A DNA stretch of 64,000 nt from Christensenella sp. UBA5893 (GCA_002431905.1 DJER01000033.1:1384-65383), one strand, 5' to 3'. Numbered from the stretch's first letter, positions 41,688 through 50,702 are shown. Program-made: numbers and translations. The notes: generated by a model not told the origin, from the letters alone.

Positions 41688-41989
41688 TGAAAGCTCAAGA
41701 TATTATTATTAAACCTATTCTCACAGAAAAATCTTATCAAGGAATTCAAGGCAAAGTTTACACATTCAAAGTTGCAAACAGTGCCAACAAAGTTCAAATA
41801 AGAAAAGCTGTTGAAGAACTTTTCAATGTTGAAGTTGAAAATGTAAATACCGTTAAAGTTAAAGGTAAAGAAAAGTCACAAAATACAAAATCAGGAAGAA
41901 CAGTTGGAAAAACAAGTGATTACAAAAAAGCAATTGTAACACTTAAAGAAAGTTCAAAACCAATTGCATTCTTTGAAAGTTTATCATAG
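41687..41989 (+). CDS. rplW: 50S ribosomal protein L23
   Basis: The protein has 100 residues. IIIKPILTEKSYQGIQGKVY and the basic hairpin VKGKEKSQNTKSGRTVGKTS match L23, which sits at the tunnel exit and docks trigger factor and SRP. Start overlaps the rplD stop by one base; its ribosome-binding site GAGGAGG is inside rplD. Confidence 0.97.
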   Translation: MKAQDIIIKPILTEKSYQGIQGKVYTFKVANSANKVQIRKAVEELFNVEVENVNTVKVKGKEKSQNTKSGRTVGKTSDYKKAIVTLKESSKPIAFFESLS

Positions 41990-42003
41990 GAGGATAATTA
42001 GTT

Positions 42004-42831
42004 ATGGCAGTTAAATCAAGTAAACCAACATCAGCTGGTAGAAGATTTTATACATCAGCAACTTTTGAAGAAGTAACTAAAACTACTCCTGAAAAAAGCT
42101 TGCTTAGGACAAAAAAGAAAACTGCAGGCAGAAATGCTAGTGGTAAGATAACAGTTCGTCATATCGGTGGCGGAAATAGACAAAAATACAGAGTTATCGA
42201 TTTCAAAAGAAATAAAGATGGAATCCCTGCAAAAGTTACAGCAATTGAATACGACCCAAATCGTAGTGCTTACATTGCATTGTTAACATATGCAGACGGA
42301 GAAAAAAGATACATCTTGGCTCCACTTGGACTTAGTGTTGGCGAAACACTTATGAGTGGCAAAGATGCTGAAATAAAAGTCGGAAATGCACTTCCACTTG
42401 AATATATCCCAGTAGGTTCAGTTGTTCATAACATCGAACTTAGTGCAGGGAAAGGTGGACAAATGGCAAGAAGTGCTGGTGCCGAAGTTGCTCTTATGGC
42501 AAAAGAAGGCAAGTATGCAACACTTCGTATGCCTAGTGGTGAAATGAGAAAAGTTCTTCTTACTTGCAAGGCTACAATTGGTACAGTTGGTAATGTTGAC
42601 CATGAACTTGTATCTCTTGGTAAAGCAGGAAGAAAAAGACATATGGGCGTAAGACCATCAGTTCGTGGTGTTGTTATGAACCCTAACGATCACCCACACG
42701 GCGGTGGTGAAGGTAAGAGCCCTGTTGGACATAAATCTCCACTTACACCTTGGGGTAAACCAGCTCTTGGCTTAAAGACAAGAAAAGCAAAGAAAGCATC
42801 TAACAAGTTAATTGTTAAGAGAATTAATTAG
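42004..42831 (+). CDS. rplB: 50S ribosomal protein L2
   Basis: The protein has 275 residues. GRNASGKITVRHIGGGNRQKY and the C-terminal VRGVVMNPNDHPHGGGEG, which contains the universally conserved histidine near the peptidyl transferase centre, make the call certain. Tight operon spacing on both sides. Confidence 0.99.
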   Translation: MAVKSSKPTSAGRRFYTSATFEEVTKTTPEKSLLRTKKKTAGRNASGKITVRHIGGGNRQKYRVIDFKRNKDGIPAKVTAIEYDPNRSAYIALLTYADGEKRYILAPLGLSVGETLMSGKDAEIKVGNALPLEYIPVGSVVHNIELSAGKGGQMARSAGAEVALMAKEGKYATLRMPSGEMRKVLLTCKATIGTVGNVDHELVSLGKAGRKRHMGVRPSVRGVVMNPNDHPHGGGEGKSPVGHKSPLTPWGKPALGLKTRKAKKASNKLIVKRIN

Positions 42832-42842
42832 GAGAGAAAAGT

Positions 42843-43136
42843 ATGAGTAGATCATTAAAGAAAAAACCATATGTTTGCCCAAGACTTATGAAAAGAGTTC
42901 AAGAAATGGATCCAGCTAACAAAAAGCCAATCAAAACTTGGTCTCGTTCATCAGTAATTTATCCTGAATTTGTTGGATACACATTTGCAGTTCACAATGG
43001 TAAAAAACATATCCCAGTTTATTGCACAGCCGAAATGGTTGGACATAAACTTGGTGAATTTGCTCCAACAAGAACATTTAAAGGACATGCAGGTAAAAAG
43101 TCGACAACAACAGCAACAGCTCCTGTTAAGGCGTAA
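42843..43136 (+). CDS. rpsS: 30S ribosomal protein S19
   Basis: The protein has 97 residues. MSRSLKKKPYVCPRLMKRV, TWSRSSVIYPEFVG and GHKLGEFAPTRTFKGH are diagnostic. Located in the head of the 30S subunit. It ends in a short Thr/Ala-rich tail, a few residues longer than most. Seven bases downstream of the stop the rplV ribosome-binding site begins. Confidence 0.98.
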   Translation: MSRSLKKKPYVCPRLMKRVQEMDPANKKPIKTWSRSSVIYPEFVGYTFAVHNGKKHIPVYCTAEMVGHKLGEFAPTRTFKGHAGKKSTTTATAPVKA

Positions 43137-43146
43137 GAGGTAAGAT

Positions 43147-43533
43147 ATGGCAACAAGAATTAGAGAAAAAGCACAAGCAAGAATCGAAAACAAAGATACT
43201 CGCCCAAGTGCAAAAGTTAAATACGTTAGAATGAGTCCTTCAAAAGTAAGAATCGTTCTTGACACAGTAAGGGGTAAAGATGTTGATACAGCAGTTGCAT
43301 TGCTTGAAAATTCAACAACTTCAGCCGCACAAGTATGCTTAAAATTATTAAATTCTGCCATTGCGAATGCAGAATACAAAGGTTTGAACAGAGCAGATTT
43401 ATTTGTTGAAGAATGCTATGTTGGACCAGGACCTACACTTAAACGTTTGGATATACGTGCAAGAGGTAGAGCAAATAGATTATTAAAGAGATCATCACAC
43501 ATTACCATGATTCTTGGTAATAAGGTGAAATAA
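43147..43533 (+). CDS. rplV: 50S ribosomal protein L22
   Basis: The protein has 128 residues, with an N-terminal extension of about 20 residues (MATRIREKAQARIENKDTRP) before the usual AKVKYVRMSPSKVRIVLDTV. The tunnel hairpin GPGPTLKRLDIRARGRANRL is intact, the site where macrolide-resistance changes occur in other bacteria. Confidence 0.97.
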   Translation: MATRIREKAQARIENKDTRPSAKVKYVRMSPSKVRIVLDTVRGKDVDTAVALLENSTTSAAQVCLKLLNSAIANAEYKGLNRADLFVEECYVGPGPTLKRLDIRARGRANRLLKRSSHITMILGNKVK

Positions 43534-43550
43534 GGTAAGGAGGCAAAATA

Positions 43551-44225
43551 ATGGGACAAAAAGTTAGTCCAGTTGGATTTAGAGTAGGAATTAACAAACC
43601 ATGGGATTCTTCTTGGTATGCAAGCAAAGAAGATTTTGCCAAATTCCTTCTTGAAGATAACAAAATTAGAAAATTTTTCGAAAAAAATTATGCCCAAGCT
43701 TCAATTTCAAAAGTAGAAATTGAAAGAACAAAGGAAAGACTCGTATTAAACATTTATACAGGCAGACCTGCAGTTCTTATTGGACAAAAAGGTGCAAACA
43801 TTGAAGTTATTAAAAAACAACTTTCAAAAGTTATTGGACCTACAAAAAACCTTGTAATCAATGTTAAAGAAGTTAAGAAACCTGACCTTGATGCAACACT
43901 TGTTGCAGAAAGCATTGTTGCTCAACTTGAAAAACGTGTTGCTTACAAGAGAGCATTAAAACAAGCTTTGCAAAGAGTTATGAAAGCAGGTGCAAAAGGT
44001 TGTAAAGTTAGAGTTAGTGGTGTTGTTAATGGTGCAAACACAATTGGAACAAGCGAAACTTATATGGAAGGAAGTCTTCCTCTTCAAACAATCAGAGCAG
44101 ACATCGATTACGGTGTTACAGCTGCTTACACAAACTATGGTAAACTTGGTGTAAAAGTTTGGATTTATAAAGGTGACATCCTTGATAAAAAAGAACAAAA
44201 TTCTAACAAAGGAGGACAAGACTAA
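43551..44225 (+). CDS. rpsC: 30S ribosomal protein S3
   Basis: The protein has 224 residues. MGQKVSPVGFRVGINKPWDS, the KH-domain GXXG as IGQKGANIE and the C-terminal GSLPLQTIRADIDYG are diagnostic. It lines the mRNA entry channel. Its stop shares one base with the rplP start. Confidence 0.98.
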   Translation: MGQKVSPVGFRVGINKPWDSSWYASKEDFAKFLLEDNKIRKFFEKNYAQASISKVEIERTKERLVLNIYTGRPAVLIGQKGANIEVIKKQLSKVIGPTKNLVINVKEVKKPDLDATLVAESIVAQLEKRVAYKRALKQALQRVMKAGAKGCKVRVSGVVNGANTIGTSETYMEGSLPLQTIRADIDYGVTAAYTNYGKLGVKVWIYKGDILDKKEQNSNKGGQD

Positions 44226-44656
44226 TGTTAATGCCAAAAAGAGTAAAAAGAAGAAGAGTACATCGTGGCAGAATGACAGGTGTTGCTACAAGAGGTAATA
44301 CTTTGACATATGGAACATATGGTCTTGTTGCAACAGAACCATGTTGGATTAAATCAAACCAAATTGAAGCCGCTCGTATCGCTATGACAAGATACATCAA
44401 ACGTGGTGGCCATGTTTGGATTAAAATATTCCCTGATAAACCTGTAACAAAGAAACCTGCAGAAACTCGTATGGGTTCTGGTAAAGGTTCTCCAGAATTC
44501 TGGGTTGCAGTTGTTAAACCAGGCAGAGTGCTATTCGAAATGGATGGTATAGATGAAGCAACAGCAAGAGAAGCCTTAAGACTTGCAGGTCACAAACTTC
44601 CTTGCAAAGTAAAGTTCATCAAGAAAGAAGAAGGTGGTGCTAACAATGAAAATTAA
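44225..44656 (+). CDS. rplP: 50S ribosomal protein L16
   Basis: The protein has 143 residues. MLMPKRVKRRRVHRGRMTG, then IEAARIAMTRYIKRGG and PVTKKPAETRMGSGKG, which holds the conserved arginine often hydroxylated in other bacteria. The family start favours ATG 44225 over the internal ATG 44231. The end overlaps rpmC by 11 bases. Confidence 0.98.
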   Translation: MLMPKRVKRRRVHRGRMTGVATRGNTLTYGTYGLVATEPCWIKSNQIEAARIAMTRYIKRGGHVWIKIFPDKPVTKKPAETRMGSGKGSPEFWVAVVKPGRVLFEMDGIDEATAREALRLAGHKLPCKVKFIKKEEGGANNEN

Positions 44657-44834
44657 AGAACTTAGAAGTTTAACAGTTGAAGAATTAAATCAAAAACTTG
44701 TTGACTTAAAACAAGAATTATTCAATCTTCGTTTTTCACAAGCAACCGGCAACTTACAAAATCCTATGCAAATCCACAATGTTAAAAAAGATATTGCAAG
44801 GGTTAACACATTATTAAAAGAGAAAAAGGCATAG
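44646..44834 (+). CDS. rpmC: 50S ribosomal protein L29
   Basis: The protein has 62 residues, all helical. MKIKELRSLTVEELNQKL and LFNLRFSQATGNLQNP are diagnostic. ATG 44646 lies within the end of rplP; an ATG-like upstream frame start at 44634 is rejected because the family begins MKxKELR. Binds at the tunnel exit beside L23. Confidence 0.97.
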   Translation: MKIKELRSLTVEELNQKLVDLKQELFNLRFSQATGNLQNPMQIHNVKKDIARVNTLLKEKKA

Positions 44835-44843
44835 GAGGAAGAT

Positions 44844-45107
44844 ATGGAATTAGAAAGAAATAATCGTCCTAGCAAAATAGGGACAGTTGTAAGTGCTGGA
44901 AAAATGGATAAAACTGTTGTAGTTGCCATTGTTTCAGCAAGAAAACATCCACTTTATAAAAAAGTCGTAAAACAAACAACAAAATTCAAAGCTCATGATG
45001 AAAACAATGAATGTGGCATCGGTGATACAGTTGAAATCGCTGAAACAAGACATATTTCAAAAGATAAATACTTCAGAGTTGTAAGAATTGTTGAAAAGGC
45101 AAGATAG
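44844..45107 (+). CDS. rpsQ: 30S ribosomal protein S17
   Basis: The protein has 87 residues. RPSKIGTVVSAGKMDKTVVV and KFKAHDENNECGIGDTVEI match S17, an OB-fold primary 16S rRNA binder. Nine bases after rpmC with AGGAGG. Confidence 0.98.
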   Translation: MELERNNRPSKIGTVVSAGKMDKTVVVAIVSARKHPLYKKVVKQTTKFKAHDENNECGIGDTVEIAETRHISKDKYFRVVRIVEKAR

Positions 45108-45118
45108 GAGGAAACCAT

Positions 45119-45487
45119 ATGGTACAACCACAAACAAGATTAAAAGTTGCTGATAACACAGGTGCAAGACAAATTATGTGTATCCGTGTTTTGGGTGGCT
45201 CTTTTAGAAGAAGCGGAAATATTGGAGATGTAATCGTTGCATCAGTAAAGAGTGCAACTCCAGGTGGAAGCGTAAAAAAAGGTGATGTTGTTAAAGCAGT
45301 TATTGTCAGAACAACAAAAGGACTTCGTCGTCCAGATGGTTCACACATCAGATTTGATGATAACGCAGCTGTTATCATTGATGCTCAAAAACAACCAAAA
45401 GGTACTCGTATCTTTGGACCTATTGCAAGAGAACTTAGAGATAAGGGATATATGAAGATTATATCACTTGCTCCAGAAGTTATATAA
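45119..45487 (+). CDS. rplN: 50S ribosomal protein L14
   Basis: The protein has 122 residues, exactly typical. MVQPQTRLKVADNTGARQIM and RRPDGSHIRFDDNAAVII are diagnostic. Located at the subunit interface next to L19. First gene of what is the spc operon in E. coli, but here without a separate promoter that I can see. Confidence 0.98.
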   Translation: MVQPQTRLKVADNTGARQIMCIRVLGGSFRRSGNIGDVIVASVKSATPGGSVKKGDVVKAVIVRTTKGLRRPDGSHIRFDDNAAVIIDAQKQPKGTRIFGPIARELRDKGYMKIISLAPEVI

Positions 45488-45501
45488 GAGGAGAACGATA
45501 A

Positions 45502-46014
45502 ATGGCAAAATTATTTGTTAAAAAAGGTGACACAGTTGTAGTTACCACAGGAAAAGAAAAAGGCAAAACAGCCAAAGTCTTAGAAGTTTCTCCAAAATCA
45601 AACAAAGTACTTGTTGAAAATGTAAACATTGTTACAAAACACCAAAAACAAAAATCACAAGAAGACAAAGGTGGCATAATCAAGAAAGCTGCTCCAATTG
45701 AAGCTTCAAACGTTATGGTTATTTGTCCTGATTGTGGAAAAGCAACAAGAGTTGCTCACAAAGATGTTGATGGCAAAAAAGTAAGAGTTTGCAAAAAATG
45801 TGGAGCAAGTTTAGACAAAGCTGATGCTAAAAAAGTTAAAAAACAAGCAAAAGCAGAAAAGAAAGTAGCAAAAGACGAAAAAGTTGTTGAAACAGCAGAA
45901 AAACCTGCAAAGAAAGTTCCTGCAAAAAAGACAGAAACAAAAACTGCAGAAAAAGCAACAAAAACAACAACAAAAAAAGCTACAACAAAGAAAACAGCTA
46001 AGGTGGAGGAATAA
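45502..46014 (+). CDS. rplX: 50S ribosomal protein L24 with long basic tail
   Basis: The protein has 170 residues against about 100-110 usually. The KOW domain (KKGDTVVVTTGKEKGKTAKV) and zinc-ribbon-like CPDCGKATR and CKKCG are normal. From about residue 108 a Lys/Ala/Thr/Glu-rich tail continues to the end, built of imperfect KKxxAKxEKK and TKTTTKK units. The tail keeps the frame and is followed by a one-base overlap with rplE, so it is real coding sequence. Confidence 0.95.
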   Translation: MAKLFVKKGDTVVVTTGKEKGKTAKVLEVSPKSNKVLVENVNIVTKHQKQKSQEDKGGIIKKAAPIEASNVMVICPDCGKATRVAHKDVDGKKVRVCKKCGASLDKADAKKVKKQAKAEKKVAKDEKVVETAEKPAKKVPAKKTETKTAEKATKTTTKKATTKKTAKVEE

Positions 46015-46562
46015 TGAAAAGTAGATTATCAGTTTTATATAAAGAACAAGTTGTTCCTGTTCTTAGAGAAGAGTTTGGATACAAAAATATAAACGAAGTT
46101 CCAAAAATTAGTAAAATTGTACTTAATATGGGACTTGGTGAAGTTAAAGATAACTCAAAAAGTTTTCAAATCGCTGTTGATGAATTAACAGCAATCGCTG
46201 GACAAAAAGCAGTTGCAACAAAAGCAAAGAAAGCAATTTCAAACTTCAAAGTTCGTCAAGGACAAAAAGTTGGGGCAAAAGCAACTCTTCGTGGCGATAG
46301 AATGTATGAATTTTTGGATAGGTTAATTTCAATTGCTCTTCCAAGAGTTCGTGACTTCAAAGGTGTTAGTACAAAAGCTTTTGATGGAAAAGGCAACTAT
46401 GCTTTGGGAATCAAAGAACAACTTATATTCCCAGAAATAGAATATGATAAACTTGATAAAATCAGAGGTCTTGATGTTATCATAGTTACAAGTGCAAAGT
46501 CGGATAAAGAGGCAAAATCATTACTTGAAAAAATGGGTATGCCATTCAAAGTTAGAGGATAG
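46014..46562 (+). CDS. rplE: 50S ribosomal protein L5
   Basis: The protein has 182 residues. KIVLNMGLGEVKDNSK, ITAIAGQKAV-like LTAIAGQKAVATKAKKAIS and FPEIEYDKLDKIRGLDV are diagnostic. It binds 5S rRNA and contacts P-site tRNA. Its ATG overlaps the rplX stop. Confidence 0.98.
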   Translation: MKSRLSVLYKEQVVPVLREEFGYKNINEVPKISKIVLNMGLGEVKDNSKSFQIAVDELTAIAGQKAVATKAKKAISNFKVRQGQKVGAKATLRGDRMYEFLDRLISIALPRVRDFKGVSTKAFDGKGNYALGIKEQLIFPEIEYDKLDKIRGLDVIIVTSAKSDKEAKSLLEKMGMPFKVRG

Positions 46563-46571
46563 GAGGAATTT

Positions 46572-46757
46572 ATGGCAAAAACAGCGTTAAAAGAAAAACA
46601 AAAAAGAAAGCAAAAATTTGCTACAAGAGAATACACAAGATGTACAATCTGTGGTCGTCCTCACTCAGTACTTAAAAAGTATGGTATTTGCAGAATATGT
46701 TTTAGAGAGCTTGCATCAAAGGGCGAAATCCCTGGTGTTAAGAAGGCTAGTTGGTAA
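46572..46757 (+). CDS. rpsN: 30S ribosomal protein S14, zinc-binding form
   Basis: The protein has 61 residues. MAKTALKEKQKRKQKF, then CTICGRPHSVLKKYGICRIC with two CxxC pairs for zinc. This is the short type-Z form used when zinc is sufficient. The four cysteines are all present. Confidence 0.98.
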   Translation: MAKTALKEKQKRKQKFATREYTRCTICGRPHSVLKKYGICRICFRELASKGEIPGVKKASW

Positions 46758-46766
46758 GGAGGAAAT

Positions 46767-47165
46767 ATGATTTTAACAGATCCAATCGCAGATATGCTTA
46801 CCCGTATTCGTAATGCAATTACGGCAAAGCACACAGAAGTTTCTATTCCAGCTTCAAATGAAAAAATGTCTATTTTGAACATTTTGGTTGAAGAAGGTTA
46901 TATAAAAGAAGCAAAACTTGTTGAAAACGGAAACATTAAAAACATTGTTGTTACACTTAAGTATGATGACAATGGCGAAAGTGTTATCCAAGGACTTAGA
47001 AGAATATCAAAACCAGGTCTTAGAGTTTATGCAGAAAAGGATAAACTTCCAAAGGTTATCAATGGTCTTGGTATTGCCCTTATTTCAACAAATAAAGGTA
47101 TTTTAACAGATAAAAAAGCTCGTTCACTAGGTGTCGGTGGTGAAGTATTGGCTTTTGTATGGTAG
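46767..47165 (+). CDS. rpsH: 30S ribosomal protein S8
   Basis: The protein has 132 residues. DPIADMLTRIRNAITAKH and the C-terminal STNKGILTDKKARSLGVGGE are diagnostic. In E. coli S8 represses the spc operon by binding near rplE; such a site was not evaluated here. AGGAGG precedes the ATG. Confidence 0.98.
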   Translation: MILTDPIADMLTRIRNAITAKHTEVSIPASNEKMSILNILVEEGYIKEAKLVENGNIKNIVVTLKYDDNGESVIQGLRRISKPGLRVYAEKDKLPKVINGLGIALISTNKGILTDKKARSLGVGGEVLAFVW

Positions 47166-47174
47166 GAGGAAAGT

Positions 47175-47726
47175 ATGTCAAGAATAGGTAGAAAACATAT
47201 TGATTTGCCAGCAGGAGTTGAACTTACACAAAAAGACGGTGTTGTTACAGTTAAAGGACCAAAAGGTACATTAACAGAAAATGTTGACAGACTTATAACA
47301 GTTAAAGTTGACGGTAACAAAGTTGAACTTACAAGAGCAAATGAAGAAAATGAAACAAAAGCAAAACACGGTTTGTATAGAGCACTCCTTAACAACATGG
47401 TAACTGGTGTTACTCATGGTTTTGAAAAGAAACTCGTTATAAACGGTGTTGGTTACAAAGTTGTAAAACAAGGTAACAAACTTGTACTTAACGTCGGTTA
47501 TTCTCACACAATCGACATTCCTGAAGAAGAAGGAATTACATTTGAATGTCCTTCACAAACAGAAATTGTTGTAAAGGGAATTGACAAACAAAAAGTTGGT
47601 CAAGTTGCTTCAAAAATAAGAGATCTAAGAAAAGTTGAACCATATCATGCTTACGGAATTCGTTACAGTGACGAGGTTGTTGTAAGAAAAGTTGGTAAAG
47701 CAGCCGGAAAGGGCGCTAAGAAATAG
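47175..47726 (+). CDS. rplF: 50S ribosomal protein L6
   Basis: The protein has 183 residues. MSRIGRKHIDLPAGVEL, NGVGYKVVKQGNKLVLNVGY and KVEPYHAYGIRYSDE are diagnostic of the two-domain L6. It sits near the sarcin-ricin loop. Ends in a basic GKAAGKGAKK tail. Confidence 0.98.
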   Translation: MSRIGRKHIDLPAGVELTQKDGVVTVKGPKGTLTENVDRLITVKVDGNKVELTRANEENETKAKHGLYRALLNNMVTGVTHGFEKKLVINGVGYKVVKQGNKLVLNVGYSHTIDIPEEEGITFECPSQTEIVVKGIDKQKVGQVASKIRDLRKVEPYHAYGIRYSDEVVVRKVGKAAGKGAKK

Positions 47727-47739
47727 GAGGAGAGCATAA

Positions 47740-48108
47740 ATGTTTAATAAGAGAGATAGAAACGAAGAAAGAGTTCTTAGACATATTCGTGTTAGAGAAA
47801 AAATCTCTGGAACAAGTAATTGTCCAAGACTTAGTGTTTATAGAAGTAATGTTGCAATCTATGCTCAAATCATTGATGATACAAAAGGCGTAACATTAGT
47901 TTCTGCATCAAGTTTAGATAAAGATCTTGAAAAAGAATTAAAAGGCAAAAGCAAAACAGAACAAGCAAAACTTGTTGGTGAAGCTGTTGCAAAAAAAGCA
48001 CTAAAAGCAAAAATTAAAAATGTAGTTTTTGACAGAGGTGGATATATTTATACAGGTAGAGTTCAAGCATTAGCCGATGGCGCAAGAAGTGCTGGACTTG
48101 AGTTTTAG
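47740..48108 (+). CDS. rplR: 50S ribosomal protein L18
   Basis: The protein has 122 residues. RVREKISGTSNCPRLSVYRS and DRGGYIYTGRVQALADGAR are diagnostic. Binds 5S rRNA with L5. AGGAGG lies well placed before ATG 47740. Confidence 0.98.
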   Translation: MFNKRDRNEERVLRHIRVREKISGTSNCPRLSVYRSNVAIYAQIIDDTKGVTLVSASSLDKDLEKELKGKSKTEQAKLVGEAVAKKALKAKIKNVVFDRGGYIYTGRVQALADGARSAGLEF

Positions 48109-48117
48109 GAGGTTATC

Positions 48118-48654
48118 GTGGCAGAACAAGAAAAAGTTAAAAAGGCTAGAGCCCCAAGAGAAGAAAGAACAAGAAGAGAAGAAGATGGCATCGATAAAAA
48201 CCTTGTCGCTGTAAGAAGAGTTACAAAGGTTGTTAAAGGTGGTAGAACATTAAGATTCTCAGCTGTTGTTGTATGTGGAGATAGAAAAGGTAATGTTGGA
48301 ATGGGAACAGGCAAAGCCAAAGAAGTTCCAATGGCTATTGAAAAAGCAACTCAAGCAGCTAAAAAAGATATGAAACCAGTTAACCTTATAAACGGAACAA
48401 TCCCACACGAAACAATTGGTAAGTATGGTACATCAAAAATACACTTACTTCCAGCAAAAGAAGGTTGTGGAATTATCGCAGGTGGTGGTGCTCGTGCAGT
48501 ACTTGAACTTGCAGGTGTTAAAGATATTGTGACAAAAATTCACGGTTCAACAAACAAAATCAATTCTGTAAAGGCTACTATTAGAGGACTTAGAAGCATC
48601 AGAACAAAAGAACAGATTGCCGCACTTCGTGGAAAATCAGTTGAGGAAATCTAG
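48118..48654 (+). CDS. rpsE: 30S ribosomal protein S5
   Basis: The protein has 178 residues. It starts with GTG at 48118 behind AGGAGG. A charged N-terminal extension (about 25 residues) precedes KNLVAVRRVTKVVKGGRTLR; GTIPHETIGKYGTSKIHLLP is diagnostic. Important for decoding accuracy. Confidence 0.97.
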   Translation: MAEQEKVKKARAPREERTRREEDGIDKNLVAVRRVTKVVKGGRTLRFSAVVVCGDRKGNVGMGTGKAKEVPMAIEKATQAAKKDMKPVNLINGTIPHETIGKYGTSKIHLLPAKEGCGIIAGGGARAVLELAGVKDIVTKIHGSTNKINSVKATIRGLRSIRTKEQIAALRGKSVEEI

Positions 48655-48662
48655 GAGGAATT

Positions 48663-48851
48663 ATGGCACAAGAAAAGAAATTAAAAATTACTTTGGTAAG
48701 AAGTCCAATTGGTTACAATCGTAATCAAGCAAAAGTTACCGAGGCATTAGGACTCAAAAAATTAAATCATTCAGTAGTTTTACCTGATAATGCAAGTGTT
48801 AGAGGCAGTGTTGCCAAAGTTGCACATCTCGTAAAGGTTGAAGAGATATAG
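48663..48851 (+). CDS. rpmD: 50S ribosomal protein L30
   Basis: The protein has 62 residues. LKITLVRSPIGYNRNQAKV and ALGLKKLNHSVVLPDNASVR are diagnostic. Standard length and spacing. Confidence 0.97.
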   Translation: MAQEKKLKITLVRSPIGYNRNQAKVTEALGLKKLNHSVVLPDNASVRGSVAKVAHLVKVEEI

Positions 48852-48860
48852 GAGGAACAA

Positions 48861-49307
48861 ATGGATATTCAAACACTTTCTCCAGCTAAAAATTCTAGAA
48901 CTGCTTCGGTTAGAGTAGGTCGTGGAATTGGTAGTGGTATAGGAAAAACAAGTGGTAAGGGTCATAAGGGCCAAAACGCTAGAAGTGGCGGTGGTGTTAG
49001 ACCTGGATTCGAAGGTGGACAACTTCCACTCGCAAGAAAATTACCAATCAGAGGTTTCAACAATTACAATTTTGAAAAAAGATATTCAACATGTAATGTT
49101 TCAGACCTTGAACAATTTGAAGAAAACTCAGTTATTACACTAGAACTTTTATACGAAAATAGAGTTGTAGGCAAAATCGAGCCATACGGTTTAAAAGTAC
49201 TTGGCAATGGTGAACTTACAAAGCCTCTTACTGTTAAAGCTAAAAAATTTACAAAGAGTGCTATCGAAAAAATCGAAAAAGCCGGTGGAAAAGCTGAGGT
49301 GATCTAA
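48861..49307 (+). CDS. rplO: 50S ribosomal protein L15
   Basis: The protein has 148 residues. The glycine-rich N-terminal arm (GRGIGSGIGKTSGKGHKGQ, RPGFEGGQLPLARKLPIRGF) is diagnostic. Its stop shares one base with secY, a normal coupling in this operon. Confidence 0.98.
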   Translation: MDIQTLSPAKNSRTASVRVGRGIGSGIGKTSGKGHKGQNARSGGGVRPGFEGGQLPLARKLPIRGFNNYNFEKRYSTCNVSDLEQFEENSVITLELLYENRVVGKIEPYGLKVLGNGELTKPLTVKAKKFTKSAIEKIEKAGGKAEVI

Positions 49308-50626
49308 TGTTTAAGACATTCATTAACGCATTCAAAATAAAAGATTTAAGAAAAAAAATGTTACTAACACTATTACTCTTGTTTATATACAGAGTGGGAT
49401 GTTGGCTAACAGTTCCTGGAATTAGTCCAGGTGCTCTTAAAGATTCTGCACAAATGAGTGGTGGAGTTACCTTCCTTGGATTGTTAAACTCAATCTCTGG
49501 TGGTGCTCTTGCCAACGCCTCATTCTTTGCACTAGGTGTTTCACCATATATTAGTGCATCAATTATCATTCAACTTTTGGCTGTTGCAATTCCTTCTTTG
49601 GAAAGAGTTTCAAAACAAGGCGAAGAGGGAAGAAAGAAAATAAATCTTTACACCCGTATTTGTGCTTTGGTTTTGGCAACTGCTCAAGCAATTGGTATTG
49701 TTGTTTCATATGCCAACAGTGAAGGATTTATTGATACAAGAATGTTGGGTGCAGGAGTCCCTACTTGGTTAACTTGTGCATTTATTGCATTAGTTTTAAT
49801 TAGTGGTGCAATGTTTACAGTATGGCTTGGCGAAAGAATTACTGACCTTGGGGTTGGAAATGGTTTGTCACTTCTAATCTTCGTTGGTATTTTGTCAACA
49901 GCATGTACTGGTCTTTACACAGCTTTCCAAGGTGTTGGACAAAACATTGATTATATTTGGACAATTTTAGTATTTTTACTTGCCGTTGTTGTTATATTTG
50001 CATTGATTGTATTTATTGATAACGCAGAAAGAAAAGTACCTGTTCAATATGCAAAGCAAGTTAAGGGTAGAAAAATGTATGGTGGTCAATCTACTAACAT
50101 TCCTATCAAAGTAAATGCAACAGGTGTTATTCCTATCATCTTTGCAAATGCGATAGTATCTTTCCCACAAATGCTTATCAGCATTTTCTGGCCAAATACT
50201 CCATTTGCTGACTGGTGGACAAAATATATGGGAACAGCATCATGGGTTTACATTGTAGCAACTGCTTTATTAATCTTATTCTTTGCATATTTCTATGCAC
50301 AAATAACATTCAATCCAGAAGATGTAAGTAAACAAATTCAACAAAATGGTGGATTTATTCCAGGTATAAGAGCAGGCAAACCTACTGCTGAATATTTGGG
50401 AAAAATATCTTCAAGATTAACATTATTTGGAGCAATTTATTTGGCATTTATCGCATTAGTTCCAAGTTTGGTATTCAATGCACTTGCAACAACAAGTCTT
50501 GACTCAACACTTATCAATGCATTCAGTGTTACCGGTCTTATGATTTTGGTTTCTGTTGCATTGGAACTTGACAAACAACTTGATGCACAAATGTTAATGA
50601 GAAATTACAGAGGATTTTTGAAATAA
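49307..50626 (+). CDS. secY: Protein translocase subunit SecY
   Basis: The protein has 439 residues with about ten transmembrane helices. FALGVSPYISASIIIQLL, ERVSKQGEEGRKKINLYTR and the C-terminal NPEDVSKQIQQNGGFIPGIR are diagnostic. It is the channel of the Sec export pathway used by the lipoproteins and LRR protein of this window. Followed by an 11-bp hairpin without a T-run. Confidence 0.98.
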   Translation: MFKTFINAFKIKDLRKKMLLTLLLLFIYRVGCWLTVPGISPGALKDSAQMSGGVTFLGLLNSISGGALANASFFALGVSPYISASIIIQLLAVAIPSLERVSKQGEEGRKKINLYTRICALVLATAQAIGIVVSYANSEGFIDTRMLGAGVPTWLTCAFIALVLISGAMFTVWLGERITDLGVGNGLSLLIFVGILSTACTGLYTAFQGVGQNIDYIWTILVFLLAVVVIFALIVFIDNAERKVPVQYAKQVKGRKMYGGQSTNIPIKVNATGVIPIIFANAIVSFPQMLISIFWPNTPFADWWTKYMGTASWVYIVATALLILFFAYFYAQITFNPEDVSKQIQQNGGFIPGIRAGKPTAEYLGKISSRLTLFGAIYLAFIALVPSLVFNALATTSLDSTLINAFSVTGLMILVSVALELDKQLDAQMLMRNYRGFLK

Positions 50627-50644
50627 GATTATTTAATATATTAT

Positions 50645-50676
50645 GAATACAAAAGTCTTTTATGGCTTTTGTATTC
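50645..50676 (+). promoter_or_regulatory. Hairpin between secY and adk
   Basis: GAATACAAAAG (50645-50655) pairs perfectly with CTTTTGTATTC (50666-50676), loop of ten bases. No T-run follows, so it is more likely an RNA processing or stability element than a terminator. Confidence 0.55.
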
Positions 50677-50702
50677 GGTTAATATATAAATAGTGAGGTT
50701 AT

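Noticed and set aside
42951..43379. Antisense frame across rpsS and rplV
   Set aside because: Shadow of two certain ribosomal protein genes.
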